A DNA stretch of 64,000 nt from JAEUOS01 sp965279115. Lineage in GTDB: Bacteria > Pseudomonadota > Gammaproteobacteria > Burkholderiales > JAEUOS01. Shown in pieces: positions 8,425 through 15,792 of the stretch. Location of the stretch: assembly GCA_965279115.1 (NCBI GenBank), contig OZ257137.1, forward strand, positions 6,324,001-6,388,000. The letters are read 5' to 3'. The notes beneath the pieces are model-generated. The model had not been told where the DNA came from. It ran no database searches and saw nothing but the letters and a program-made list of their open reading frames with translations. Made by a program: the position numbers and the translations under genes. Position 1 is the first letter of the stretch. Every line of letters begins with the position of its first letter.

Positions 8425-8820
8425 TCAGCCCCTTCCATCGGTCGCCTCCCTGCGTGGCTTGAGCCTGACCTCGGCGACGCGCGCGAGGCTCAGAAACAGG
8501 CTGTCCGCATTCAGGTAAAGCGCACGCCGCTCCTCACCTGTCCCCGTGACGGTCCACTTGTTCTCGACGAGACGTCCAATGACCTGCACGCGCGCACCCT
8601 TGGTCACCAGATTGGCGACCTCAGGCGCCAGCCGCTCGCCCCAGACGTTGACGTCCAGCCAGAAACCGCCCGTCTGTTCCAGGCCACCAGACCCGTCCTG
8701 ACGGTACTCGTCAAAAAACACCCGCAACTCGGTGACCTGACGCGGATTGCCACTCACCATGGCGGTCCTTAAGACCGGTTGATCACCGACATTGCCGGTC
8801 CCGCGAAACTCGTTCGACAT
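8425..8820 (-). CDS. ssb: ICE-borne single-stranded DNA-binding protein
   Basis: This 131-residue OB-fold protein belongs to the SSB family. Recognisable are NVGDQPVLRTA near the N-terminus and FWLDVNVWGERLAPEVANLV followed by KGARVQVIGRL in the middle, the canonical strand pattern of SSB. The start at 8820 follows AAAGGAG, and an ATG two codons earlier lies within the spacer. It lacks the acidic DDDIPF-like tail of housekeeping SSB and ends in basic and Gly residues, as ICE and plasmid SSBs often do. It likely coats DNA during transfer or element replication. It lies downstream of the TIGR03761 gene, an order known from PAGI-2/ICEclc-type elements. Confidence 0.85.
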   Translation of the reverse strand: MSNEFRGTGNVGDQPVLRTAMVSGNPRQVTELRVFFDEYRQDGSGGLEQTGGFWLDVNVWGERLAPEVANLVTKGARVQVIGRLVENKWTVTGTGEERRALYLNADSLFLSLARVAEVRLKPRREATDGRG

Positions 8821-8923
8821 ACACATCTCCTTTCAGTTGATTGAACTACCCAGTAATGCGCACAGGCGCGGGCGACGACTGCGCACGTAGTTCCGCCCCG
8901 CCTTCACGCCACACCGCGCTCGG

Positions 8924-8941
8924 CAACGTTTCACGGGAAAC
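8924..8941. promoter_or_regulatory. parS-like palindrome
   Basis: ACGTTTCACGGGAAACGT has perfect 7-bp arms around ACGG and closely resembles the chromosomal parS core GTTTCACGTGAAAC, with one central mismatch. It is in the intergenic gap between ssb and the TIGR03761 gene of an element that encodes its own ParA and ParB. Function as a partition site is an inference. Confidence 0.4.
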
Positions 8942-9005
8942 GTCCGCGCAGCTCCCATTGGTCCACGCAACCGCCCAATCCGGTTCGACCGAATTGCCGC
9001 TGCCC

Positions 9006-9836
9006 TCACAACAACTCCGCCGCCGATTCAGGCGATTCCACGTCGGCGGAGAGTGACGCCTGCTCCAGAAGACGCAATTCCGCGTCAGTCAACTTGACGC
9101 GGCGCCGTGTATGCCGTGGCGCATTCGCACCGGTGAAGACCGGACGAGGAACTTCGCCGAACAGGGCCACGGCCGCCTGCACCCGTCGGCGGGCGATCTC
9201 GTCCGCCGTTGGCAGGAAGTCGCTGCGACTCATTTGCCGCAACTCATCGCGCAGTAGATGCCGCTCCCAGCGAATCGGCTCCAGGAACAGCGCGCGCATT
9301 TGTCGACCGACTGCGCGGATCGCGGCCCGGCCTTCGGTGTCGCTGATTCGATCCTTGTGGACCAGGGTCTTGATCATGCGCACGTAGTAATCGAACTCGA
9401 CGATCGCCTCCGCAGTGGCATACCCATACGGGCTGCGGAACCCGAGCTCCACGGCCTTGGGGTTGCGCGATGCCATCACGGAGAGGCCCAAGCCCTTGCG
9501 CCTGAGAAGTTCGAACGATTCCTCGCGCGACTTGATGACCTGGTCCAGGTGGCTTCGAACCGCGACCAGGCCGTCGTACATGCGGACCAGGATCCAGTCG
9601 GCATACGGGTTGTCGTTCGCGGACAGATGCCAGATCGACTTCAGAACGGCCGCAAACCGGCGTCCGCCCACAATCTGCGACCCGAGGCCTTTGGCATCCG
9701 CCGGCCGGCCGGTGAACATGCGATACGCATCCTGGGTGTGCAGGGTCATCGTGTCGGGCGTAGCGTCCGCAAGCTGACCCAGCTTCGCGTTCGTATCGGC
9801 GGGGGGTTGCTGTGACGCATCGTCATGACCTGCCAT
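9006..9836 (-). CDS. Integrating conjugative element protein, PFL_4669/TIGR03761 family
   Basis: This 276-residue protein matches the ICE-conserved PFL_4669 (TIGR03761) family by its central sequence (GGRRFAAVLKSIWHLSANDN, ADWILVRMYDGLVAVR, KGLGLSVMASRNPKAVELGF). The molecular function of this family is not established. It is a reliable marker of PAGI-2/ICEclc/SPI-7-like elements. The start at 9836 follows AGGAG. An upstream ATG at 9941 has an ATGA overlap and AAGGGAGG, but the added 35 codons have only about 50% G/C at third positions, unlike the rest, so the shorter form is preferred. The C-terminus is acidic (SADVESPESAAE). Confidence 0.85.
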   Translation of the reverse strand: MAGHDDASQQPPADTNAKLGQLADATPDTMTLHTQDAYRMFTGRPADAKGLGSQIVGGRRFAAVLKSIWHLSANDNPYADWILVRMYDGLVAVRSHLDQVIKSREESFELLRRKGLGLSVMASRNPKAVELGFRSPYGYATAEAIVEFDYYVRMIKTLVHKDRISDTEGRAAIRAVGRQMRALFLEPIRWERHLLRDELRQMSRSDFLPTADEIARRRVQAAVALFGEVPRPVFTGANAPRHTRRRVKLTDAELRLLEQASLSADVESPESAAELL

Positions 9837-9937
9837 GAAAACTCCTGTGGGTTGATCGATCAAGGAAGGTGTGGAGCCAGCGTCGCCATCCGTTAGCACT
9901 GCTCGCAATGGATCCGGAGCATGCCCGTGCCGGCCAG

Positions 9938-11359
9938 TCATTCCGCACCTCCCTTGGGGGATTGCGGACGCGTCGCGTTGAGCATCTGGCGAATCTTTTC
10001 GCGGCGCTCGGCGGCCTTGGCCTGGTACTCCGGGGTGGCGCGTTCGGCGGCAAGGCGACGCTCTTCCTCTTCGCGTTGCTGGCGCTCGATCAGCTCTGCT
10101 TGGCGATTGCGCCGGGCTGCGGCGACCCGTGGGCCCAGTTCGGGGATGAACTCGCCGGTGGCAGCACGCTTGACGAGGCCACGCAGATACGCGATAGGCG
10201 CGGTGTGAATGGCCTTGGCCTGCATGCGTGCGCTCAACTCATCGAGCAAGGCCTGCGCCTGGTCAGGACATTGCTCAAGCATCCGTCGCGCGGAAGCGCG
10301 CTCGTCAGGGATCAGCGCGTTCGGGAATACCAGGTCACCATCACCCTGCATTCCGGTCTCGACAGCGCGTGCGTCAACAGCCGGTGGTTGTTGTACTGAA
10401 ACACTTGTACTTCTTTGTATATGTAGTTTGGCGCTTTCGGCAAAACTGTGATGGCGGTTTCGGCGAATCAAGTTTGGCGGTTTCGGCAAATCAGGAATGT
10501 GGGAATCCCACACTCTTGATTCGCCGTTCGGTGGAATCCTGGTTGCGGCGATCCCGCGTTCAAGAGCGGACGACACGATCAGGCCGCCAGCGGCACCACG
10601 CTCACCGCGAGACAGCAAGTCCAGCAAGCATTCCAACCTGATCCGCGCGACGAGTTTGGCCGGAATGCCGGTCAATGCCTCTTCCCAGAGGCCCGCACGC
10701 ATCAACTCCCGGCGCGCCGCCTCCTGTTCGCGGCGGGAAAGCCCGATCTCCTGCGTCCAGCGGTTCGCCGAATTAGCGATCCACGCGTCCAGTTGCCGGC
10801 GCATCTGCAAGCGCGTCAGATACAGCGCTCGTGACAACAGCAGACCTGCGTGAACACCACCCGCCACGCCCGCGAGAACGCGGTGGAACGAAAGCGATGG
10901 CCCGAGCAGTTCGGCCACGGCAGCGCCGTCGGCCCAGTCCAGACGGCGACTTGCGTCGCCAGGCTGACCGAACAGCAATTCGCCCAGCTGATCGACGCAA
11001 AGCCGGAAATGCAGCCGCGCCGGCAGTCCGATACGTCGCTCCCCCAGAAGGGCCAGGTCGCGCAGCAGCTCCCGGGCGGTCGCCTGCTCCTTGGCGGAAA
11101 GACCCGTTTCCATCGTCCACTGCTCGCCGGTCTTGAAGAACCAGCCGTCATTCATGGCGATATCCCGCCCGTGCCGGGTCCAGTAGATCGCCTGGGACAG
11201 CATCAATGCCGCTTTCACATTGGCCGTCACGTCCACGAGGCGACGGTGGAACGCGATGTGCCGGCCCAGCAGGGGCCAGATGACCGCGAGTTCCTGGTTT
11301 CGTCTTTCTGACTGCCATGCATCGCTCCCCGCCGCCGCTCCGAATCCGTTCTCCGCCAC
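9938..11359 (-). CDS. ICE core protein with two winged-helix-like repeats
   Basis: This protein has about 473 residues if initiated at GTG 11359, which lies 17 bp after the preceding stop. No in-frame ATG exists near the beginning of the conserved part. Two ~95-residue repeats are visible, one at about residues 35-125 (FHRRLVDVTANVKAALMLSQ, WTMETGLSAKEQATARELLR) and one at about 150-250 (FHRVLAGVAGGVHAGLLLSR, WTQEIGLSRREQEAARRELM). Both resemble HTH replication-initiation-type domains of ICE proteins near ParB. The C-terminal third is charged and coiled-coil-like (RQQREEEERRLAAERATPEY). It probably corresponds to the STY4528-type protein of SPI-7-like elements. That name is from memory and context, and the biochemical role is unknown. 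Confidence 0.7.
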   Translation of the reverse strand: MAENGFGAAAGSDAWQSERRNQELAVIWPLLGRHIAFHRRLVDVTANVKAALMLSQAIYWTRHGRDIAMNDGWFFKTGEQWTMETGLSAKEQATARELLRDLALLGERRIGLPARLHFRLCVDQLGELLFGQPGDASRRLDWADGAAVAELLGPSLSFHRVLAGVAGGVHAGLLLSRALYLTRLQMRRQLDAWIANSANRWTQEIGLSRREQEAARRELMRAGLWEEALTGIPAKLVARIRLECLLDLLSRGERGAAGGLIVSSALERGIAATRIPPNGESRVWDSHIPDLPKPPNLIRRNRHHSFAESAKLHIQRSTSVSVQQPPAVDARAVETGMQGDGDLVFPNALIPDERASARRMLEQCPDQAQALLDELSARMQAKAIHTAPIAYLRGLVKRAATGEFIPELGPRVAAARRNRQAELIERQQREEEERRLAAERATPEYQAKAAERREKIRQMLNATRPQSPKGGAE

Positions 11360-11376
11360 GCCTGCTCTCGGCACCG

Positions 11377-11751
11377 TCAGCGCGGCTCGGCCGCCTGGGC
11401 CTGCAGCGCGCGCCAGACGACATCGACGCGCACCCGGAACCACAGCTTGGCCGGCATGCCGACCCGCCGCTCCTCCAGGAAGCCGACCTTGCGCAACGCG
11501 CGCCGCGCGGTTTCCTGCTCCCAGCGCGTGAGCCCGGTTTCTTCGGTCCATTGGTCCTGGGACTTGCAGAACCAGCCAAAAGCCGTGGGATCGACCGCCT
11601 GCGCCGTGCAGATGGCCTGCGACAGCATCAGGGCCGGCGTGACACCGCCGGTCACCGGCACCAGGCAACGATGGAAGCTGATCGGCAGGTCGAATACGTC
11701 GAGCAGCAGGTCGGGGGAGACCACGGCCGGCACAGAGGCACGCGTGCTCAT
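11377..11751 (-). CDS. Single-repeat HTH-like ICE protein, related to the next gene
   Basis: This 124-residue protein consists of nearly one copy of the unit found twice in the adjacent downstream protein: FHRCLVPVTGGVTPALMLSQ, then QWTEETGLTRWEQETARRAL, then GMPAKLWFRVRVD. The unit looks like a winged-helix DNA-binding domain of the kind seen in replication proteins. Its ATG at 11751 overlaps the DUF2857 stop by ATGA. The next gene begins 17 bp past its stop, so an ancestral three-repeat gene may have split, or the unit duplicated into separate genes. The function is inferred only from the ICE context. Confidence 0.7.
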   Translation of the reverse strand: MSTRASVPAVVSPDLLLDVFDLPISFHRCLVPVTGGVTPALMLSQAICTAQAVDPTAFGWFCKSQDQWTEETGLTRWEQETARRALRKVGFLEERRVGMPAKLWFRVRVDVVWRALQAQAAEPR

Positions 11752-12290
11752 CGGTCGGCCTCGAATTCGCGCACGATCGCTTCCAGCACCGCGATTGAAT
11801 GCTGTGGAAAGACCTGATGCAGCCGGTAGTACCGCGCCCGCGGATCCGGTTCATCGAGCCCGTACCAGACCCGATAAATCTGCTCGCGCATGACATGATC
11901 GGGAAGCGCAATGCGGCCCGATGGCCGCCAGGCCCCGTAGTCGCGCCGCCGCCTGAGCGTGACCTTGCGGCGCAGCTTGAACAAGGTGTTCATCATTTGC
12001 CAAGTCGCACCGTGGCGGATGAAGTAGGTCTCCAGAGCCTTGGCCTCGTTGACCAGCGCCACGGCCCGCAATCCGGCCTTGAGGCCGGCGCCATCGACGG
12101 CTACCGCGATGGTCAGTTGGCGCATGCCTGCAAGGCGGTTGAGGTCGAGCGCCGAAAGCTGCCGCAGTCGCGCGAGCTGATCGGCGTCAATGCCGGCGGC
12201 GTTGACCTCCTCACGCTCTGCCTCGGCAAGCCTCACTGCGACGTGATTGAGCAGGACGAAGCGGACCTGGGCGTCGAGCAGTGGCAGCAT
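11748..12290 (-). CDS. DUF2857 family ICE protein
   Basis: This 180-residue protein is recognised as DUF2857, a family found directly after ParB in SPI-7/PAGI-2-like elements. It is largely helical with a basic central segment (KLRRKVTLRRRRDYGAWRPS) likely to contact nucleic acid. The sequence MREQIYRVWYGLDEPDPRARYY near the C-terminus is typical of the family. Its start codon overlaps the parB stop by one base and its stop overlaps the following gene by ATGA. Function is unknown; regulatory or replication roles have been suggested for related proteins only by context. Confidence 0.8.
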   Translation of the reverse strand: MLPLLDAQVRFVLLNHVAVRLAEAEREEVNAAGIDADQLARLRQLSALDLNRLAGMRQLTIAVAVDGAGLKAGLRAVALVNEAKALETYFIRHGATWQMMNTLFKLRRKVTLRRRRDYGAWRPSGRIALPDHVMREQIYRVWYGLDEPDPRARYYRLHQVFPQHSIAVLEAIVREFEADR

Positions 12291-13810
12291 CAGGTGCTCT
12301 CCGACATTGAATCCGGTTCCGATTTGGCAGCGATTCGCGCCGCAGCCTGTGTTTCACGGACGGAAATCAGGATGTCCAAGAATGCGCCGGCGCCCGCGTC
12401 AGCCGCATCGATGAGCCAACGTACCAAGGCCGTCTCTCCTTTTGCCGTGGCAGCAACGGCATCAGGTTCGAGAGACACACCGTCATCGGAATCGGCGCGC
12501 GCAGCGAGCGCAGTCAGAAGTCGCGCCGCACGTTGTCTTTCGATCGGGTAACGGGTCCATTCGCTCTGTGCCGTCGCGTCGAGCAACACATAGCCGATTG
12601 ACGCGCCTGGTGCGATTTGGAGCAAGTCGCCGACGCCGGACACGGCGGCGAAGGCTCGCACAGCCGCGATGAGCTTGGCGGACGCACCTGACGCAGCTTC
12701 TTGTGGCACAGGTCCAGGCGGTAGCGCTGCCAGTTCCGCAGCCACGGTTTGCGGGATGTTAGAAGTGCTAACGTTGGGCAGGCGAGGTGACGACAGGCCG
12801 GCCAGGACTGCCTGACTCGCGTATGTAGCGCCGGCATTCGAGGCATTGGTCGTCGATGCCGCCGGAGGGGGCACGCCACGTGGCGATGTGTCGAGCGCCG
12901 CGCGGACCTTGTCGACATGCTCGCCGAGCCGCAACGCCAGTGCTTCCTCGCAAGCACGCGACAGGGCCACCACGCTGAAAGCTGAAGTCTTCCGAAACTT
13001 GTCTGCGAAGCGCCGGAATACCGGCTCGAAGGTACCGGTATAGAGGTCGTCTTCGGCGATGGACGCGCGCGCCAGCGCGTGGCGCTTCATCGCGTTTAGC
13101 CGCGGTTGCAAGGTTTTGACGTCCAGGCCGGACAGGCTGGTCACGGCCTCACCGAGGGTGCCCAGGCGATCGGTGGCGAACAGATAGTGGGCGAGCGTGG
13201 CGGTGTTGATCGAAAGGCCCAGCGCCTTGATCGCCTCTTCAAGCTGGCGGATGGAGAGAGGGACGCCCTTCTCCGCTTCGAGTCGGGCCTTGAGGGAAAC
13301 AACGCCGCAGGCCTTGTCCCAGAACGACATTTCGCCGCGCAGTTCGTTTTCGATCAGGTGGGAGGTGAGGACATGGCTCTCGGATTGCCACGGACGGAAC
13401 AACACCAGGAGCTTCTGGAACCGCGCATCGCCGGTCTCGGCCCACAGTTGCTGGATGGCCAGCAGTCGGGTGTTGCCACCGGCTTCAACGATGAAATGCG
13501 TTTCCCCCGGCCGGCGGGTGACGGTGAGCGGATTTCGGATTCCGTTCGCCCGAACCGACGCCTTGATGTCCTCGAAGCGTTCGTTGCCGCTGCGGCGCGG
13601 GTTGTCCTCGTAAGGGCGGATGGCGTCGACCGGCAGTTCGATCTGGCATTCCTGGCGCGGGTCGGCCTGCGCCGGCAAGTCACCAGAGCGGCTGTCCGGA
13701 TTGCCAACGCGCAGCGACTCGGCCACCAAGCGGCGCCGCTCGTCGATCGACAGTTGGCGTCCGACGGGCAGTGCGATCGGCGTCCGTTCCGCATTCGATC
13801 CCGGTGTCAT
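12290..13810 (-). CDS. parB: ICE ParB-family partition protein
   Basis: This 506-residue protein contains an N-terminal ParB/Srx domain at about residues 50-125 (IELPVDAIRPYEDNPRR, FEDIKASVRANGIRNPLTVT, FIVEAGGNTRLLAIQQL), with GGNTR in the place of the GERR-type CTPase motif. A helical DNA-binding region follows, then a long variable C-terminus. The length and GGNTR variant are typical of ICE ParB proteins rather than chromosomal ParB (~300 residues). The ATG at 13810 overlaps the parA stop (ATGA) and has AGGAG upstream. It likely stabilises the excised element with ParA. Confidence 0.85.
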   Translation of the reverse strand: MTPGSNAERTPIALPVGRQLSIDERRRLVAESLRVGNPDSRSGDLPAQADPRQECQIELPVDAIRPYEDNPRRSGNERFEDIKASVRANGIRNPLTVTRRPGETHFIVEAGGNTRLLAIQQLWAETGDARFQKLLVLFRPWQSESHVLTSHLIENELRGEMSFWDKACGVVSLKARLEAEKGVPLSIRQLEEAIKALGLSINTATLAHYLFATDRLGTLGEAVTSLSGLDVKTLQPRLNAMKRHALARASIAEDDLYTGTFEPVFRRFADKFRKTSAFSVVALSRACEEALALRLGEHVDKVRAALDTSPRGVPPPAASTTNASNAGATYASQAVLAGLSSPRLPNVSTSNIPQTVAAELAALPPGPVPQEAASGASAKLIAAVRAFAAVSGVGDLLQIAPGASIGYVLLDATAQSEWTRYPIERQRAARLLTALAARADSDDGVSLEPDAVAATAKGETALVRWLIDAADAGAGAFLDILISVRETQAAARIAAKSEPDSMSEST

Positions 13811-14652
13811 GCCGTCTTCTCCTGCGCCTGGAACGGCTCGGCATAGACGCCCAGCAGGCTGGGGATCAGTTCCCACGCCAGTTGATGCATGACGGTACTG
13901 GCGCTGGGTGTGACGCCTTCACGCTTGCGTTCATGCCGATGTACAGGGATACGCAGCGTGGCGGCTTCCTTGTAGGCCTTGGCATGGGGCACCACGGTTT
14001 CCAGTACGGAGACGCGGCCCTTGAGCTTGATGAAGTCGTCACGAATGCCGCTAGCGATGGTGCGCGCGTCGGCGGTACGGTCCTGCCGGTAGATGACCGC
14101 CTTCATCGGCCCGAGCGTCGCGCCCAGGGCGCTGCCGGGCTCCAGGCGGTCGAGCAGCTCCATGGTGCCGTCCTTGAACTCCCGGGCCGAAAGGATCTCG
14201 GGGGTGATCGGCGAGACCAGGATGTCGGCCGCCAGCACGGCGGCGTCCTGCAGCGGCCCGATGGCGCCCTGGGTATCGATCAGCACGCAGTCATAGGCGC
14301 CGACGACGGCAGCCGATTGCAGCGCGAACCGCAAACGGAAGCCGCGGTCGATCCGGTTGAGCAACCAGTGCGGCAGATTGCCCTCGGGATCGTCGGAGAC
14401 GACGATATCGAGATTGCGATACAGCGTCGGGGTGATGCACTGTCTGGTGACCTCGCCGCGCACGATCACCTCGGTCAGCCCGGCAAGCGGCTTGGGTGTC
14501 GCCAATGGGAAGTACTTCGACAGCGAAGGCTGCACGTCCGCATCGATCAGCAGGACGCGCAAGCCCATGTCGGCCAGTAGTGCCCCCAGGTTGGCTGTGA
14601 GGGTGGTCTTGCCGACACCGCCCTTGGTGCTGGTCACCGTGAATTTGATCAT
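13807..14652 (-). CDS. parA: ICE ParA-family partition ATPase
   Basis: This 281-residue deviant-Walker ATPase has the motif KGGVGKTT at residues 10-17, LLIDADVQPSLSKYF (Walker A' region) and VLIDTQGAIGPLQDAAVLAA (Walker B). It belongs to the Soj/ParA type that occupies one end of PAGI-2/ICEclc-like elements and is needed for stable maintenance of the excised circle. It is the first gene of the parA-parB-DUF2857 series, all minus strand with overlaps. It lies 61 bp downstream of the sigma factor gene, on the same strand, so the sigma factor transcript could run into it. Confidence 0.9.
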   Translation of the reverse strand: MIKFTVTSTKGGVGKTTLTANLGALLADMGLRVLLIDADVQPSLSKYFPLATPKPLAGLTEVIVRGEVTRQCITPTLYRNLDIVVSDDPEGNLPHWLLNRIDRGFRLRFALQSAAVVGAYDCVLIDTQGAIGPLQDAAVLAADILVSPITPEILSAREFKDGTMELLDRLEPGSALGATLGPMKAVIYRQDRTADARTIASGIRDDFIKLKGRVSVLETVVPHAKAYKEAATLRIPVHRHERKREGVTPSASTVMHQLAWELIPSLLGVYAEPFQAQEKTA

Positions 14653-14713
14653 CGAATCTGTAGGGAATTGAGGCCTGATTCAGCGATACGGATTCGCGAT
14701 CAAATGTGTCGGC

Positions 14714-15304
14714 TCATTTCCGCAAGTAGTCCCCAAGGCCCTGATCTGCAAAGATTTTTCGGATGCGATTGATTTCCTCGTAGAGCGTGCCGCGCGGGAT
14801 TCGGAGCTTTTCGGCGGCCTCCTTGATCGACAATCCCTCTTCGCCCAACAGCTCGCAAAGTCGCCGCTGTCGCGGTGTCAGATGGCGCAGCGCCCTGGCG
14901 ACATCGATGCGCGCGTCGCCTGGATCGAGGCCATGGTCCGCGGCGGCGTCACGGCCTCGCGCCGCGTCGAGCAGTTCAGCGAATGTCGGCGCGTCGTCAC
15001 CTTCGCCCGTGGGCGCGTCGAGTGAAACCGCGTCGTAGTCGCCGGCGCGTTTGGCAGCGTCGCGTTCGCGAAACAGGTCGGTTAGCTTGTTGCGGACGAC
15101 TGTTGCCATATAGGCGATTGGCGGACCGTCGCGGTCGGTGCGAAGCTTGCGCCGCACCTCGATCCAGTGCATGAGGCACTCCTGCAGAAGGTCGTCAAAT
15201 TCTTCGCGTTCCGGACTTTGTGACTGCCTGCGGTATTTACCAATTAGTTGCTTTGCAACTGCAATCTCCCATTGCTGGAGTTCTTTCCCGTTCTTGAGTG
15301 CCAT
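14714..15304 (-). CDS. Sigma-70 family RNA polymerase sigma factor on the ICE
   Basis: This 196-residue sigma factor has a region-2-like part at about 37-90 (FDDLLQECLMHWIEVRRKLR, MATVVRNKLTDLFRERDAAK) and a region-4 HTH at about 140-185 (LTPRQRRLCELLGEEGLSIK, AAEKLRIPRGTLYEEINRI). No region 1 or 3 is visible, so the size is ECF-like. An intervening linker is acidic. The ATG at 15304 lies 4 nt after a GGGGGG tract that is paired in a hairpin. It is upstream of and co-oriented with parA, and divergent from the recombinase. It could switch on the ICE genes, but its target promoters are not identifiable here. Confidence 0.85.
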   Translation of the reverse strand: MALKNGKELQQWEIAVAKQLIGKYRRQSQSPEREEFDDLLQECLMHWIEVRRKLRTDRDGPPIAYMATVVRNKLTDLFRERDAAKRAGDYDAVSLDAPTGEGDDAPTFAELLDAARGRDAAADHGLDPGDARIDVARALRHLTPRQRRLCELLGEEGLSIKEAAEKLRIPRGTLYEEINRIRKIFADQGLGDYLRK

Positions 15305-15308
15305 CCGG

Positions 15309-15334
15309 CCCCCCGTGCGTTATGCGACGGGGGG
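15309..15334 (-). promoter_or_regulatory. Hairpin sequestering the sigma-factor ribosome-binding region
   Basis: CCCCCCGT (15309-15316) and ACGGGGGG (15327-15334) are perfectly complementary around a 10-nt loop. On the minus-strand mRNA the purine tract next to the start codon would be buried in the stem. This suggests translational control of the sigma factor, and is an inference from base pairing. Confidence 0.55.
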
Positions 15335-15356
15335 TTGAACGAACGCTTCTCAGAAC

Positions 15357-15386
15357 TTATGAATTGAAAAAACTAATCAAAATCAA
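15357..15386 (-). promoter_or_regulatory. Candidate promoter of the sigma-factor gene
   Basis: On the minus strand TTGATT (15386-15381) and TCATAA (15362-15357) are 18 bp apart in an AT-rich block, unusual in this GC-rich window. The predicted transcript would begin near 15350 with a leader of about 45 nt containing the hairpin. Confidence 0.45.
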
Positions 15387-15555
15387 TGACTAACGATGGA
15401 TGCATCGCATCTAGCCGACACTTTTATAGGCTTTTGCGTATTTGGTAGGGATTGACGCAACTTGACCTAGGAAATCGAATGCATCGCTTCAGGACGGTGT
15501 CGGCATTCCAGTTGGCAATCAGCATGTGTCGCGGGAAATTGCTGGGCGCTGAAAA

Positions 15556-15792
15556 ATGAAGCGGATCGGCGACCTACGAGAGCCTTCAACACGTACCGTG
15601 ATTGCTCGCGTGACGCCGTCAGTTGGACGGCCAGACCCGCAACGAGCAGCACGGCAACTAGCGCCGATCATTGCCCGCATGTGGGAAGCGCAGCAGGCGC
15701 GTGTCGCTGCTGAAATGGCCTCGAAAAGCGCTCGGGAAGGCGCTACACTTTCCGACCATGATCCGAGCCGCCCTATACCTACGGTCGAGTAA
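15556..15792 (+). CDS. Small basic protein upstream of the recombinase, unknown
   Basis: A 78-codon frame beginning MKRIGDLREPSTRTVIARV ends 35 bp inside the serine recombinase gene. The composition is protein-like, with a helical Ala/Arg/Gln segment (QRAARQLAPIIARMWEAQQA), but third-position G/C is only moderate and the ribosome-binding site is weak. No family is recognised. The overlap and shared strand suggest translational coupling with the recombinase. It could be an excision or accessory factor. It could also be spurious. Confidence 0.45.
   Translation: MKRIGDLREPSTRTVIARVTPSVGRPDPQRAARQLAPIIARMWEAQQARVAAEMASKSAREGATLSDHDPSRPIPTVE

Noticed and set aside
11360..11911. 5' extension of the 9938-11359 gene to an ATG at 11911
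   Set aside because: The extension overlaps the 11377-11751 and DUF2857 genes in another frame, is low-complexity and has no homology-like content; a GTG at 11359 fits better.
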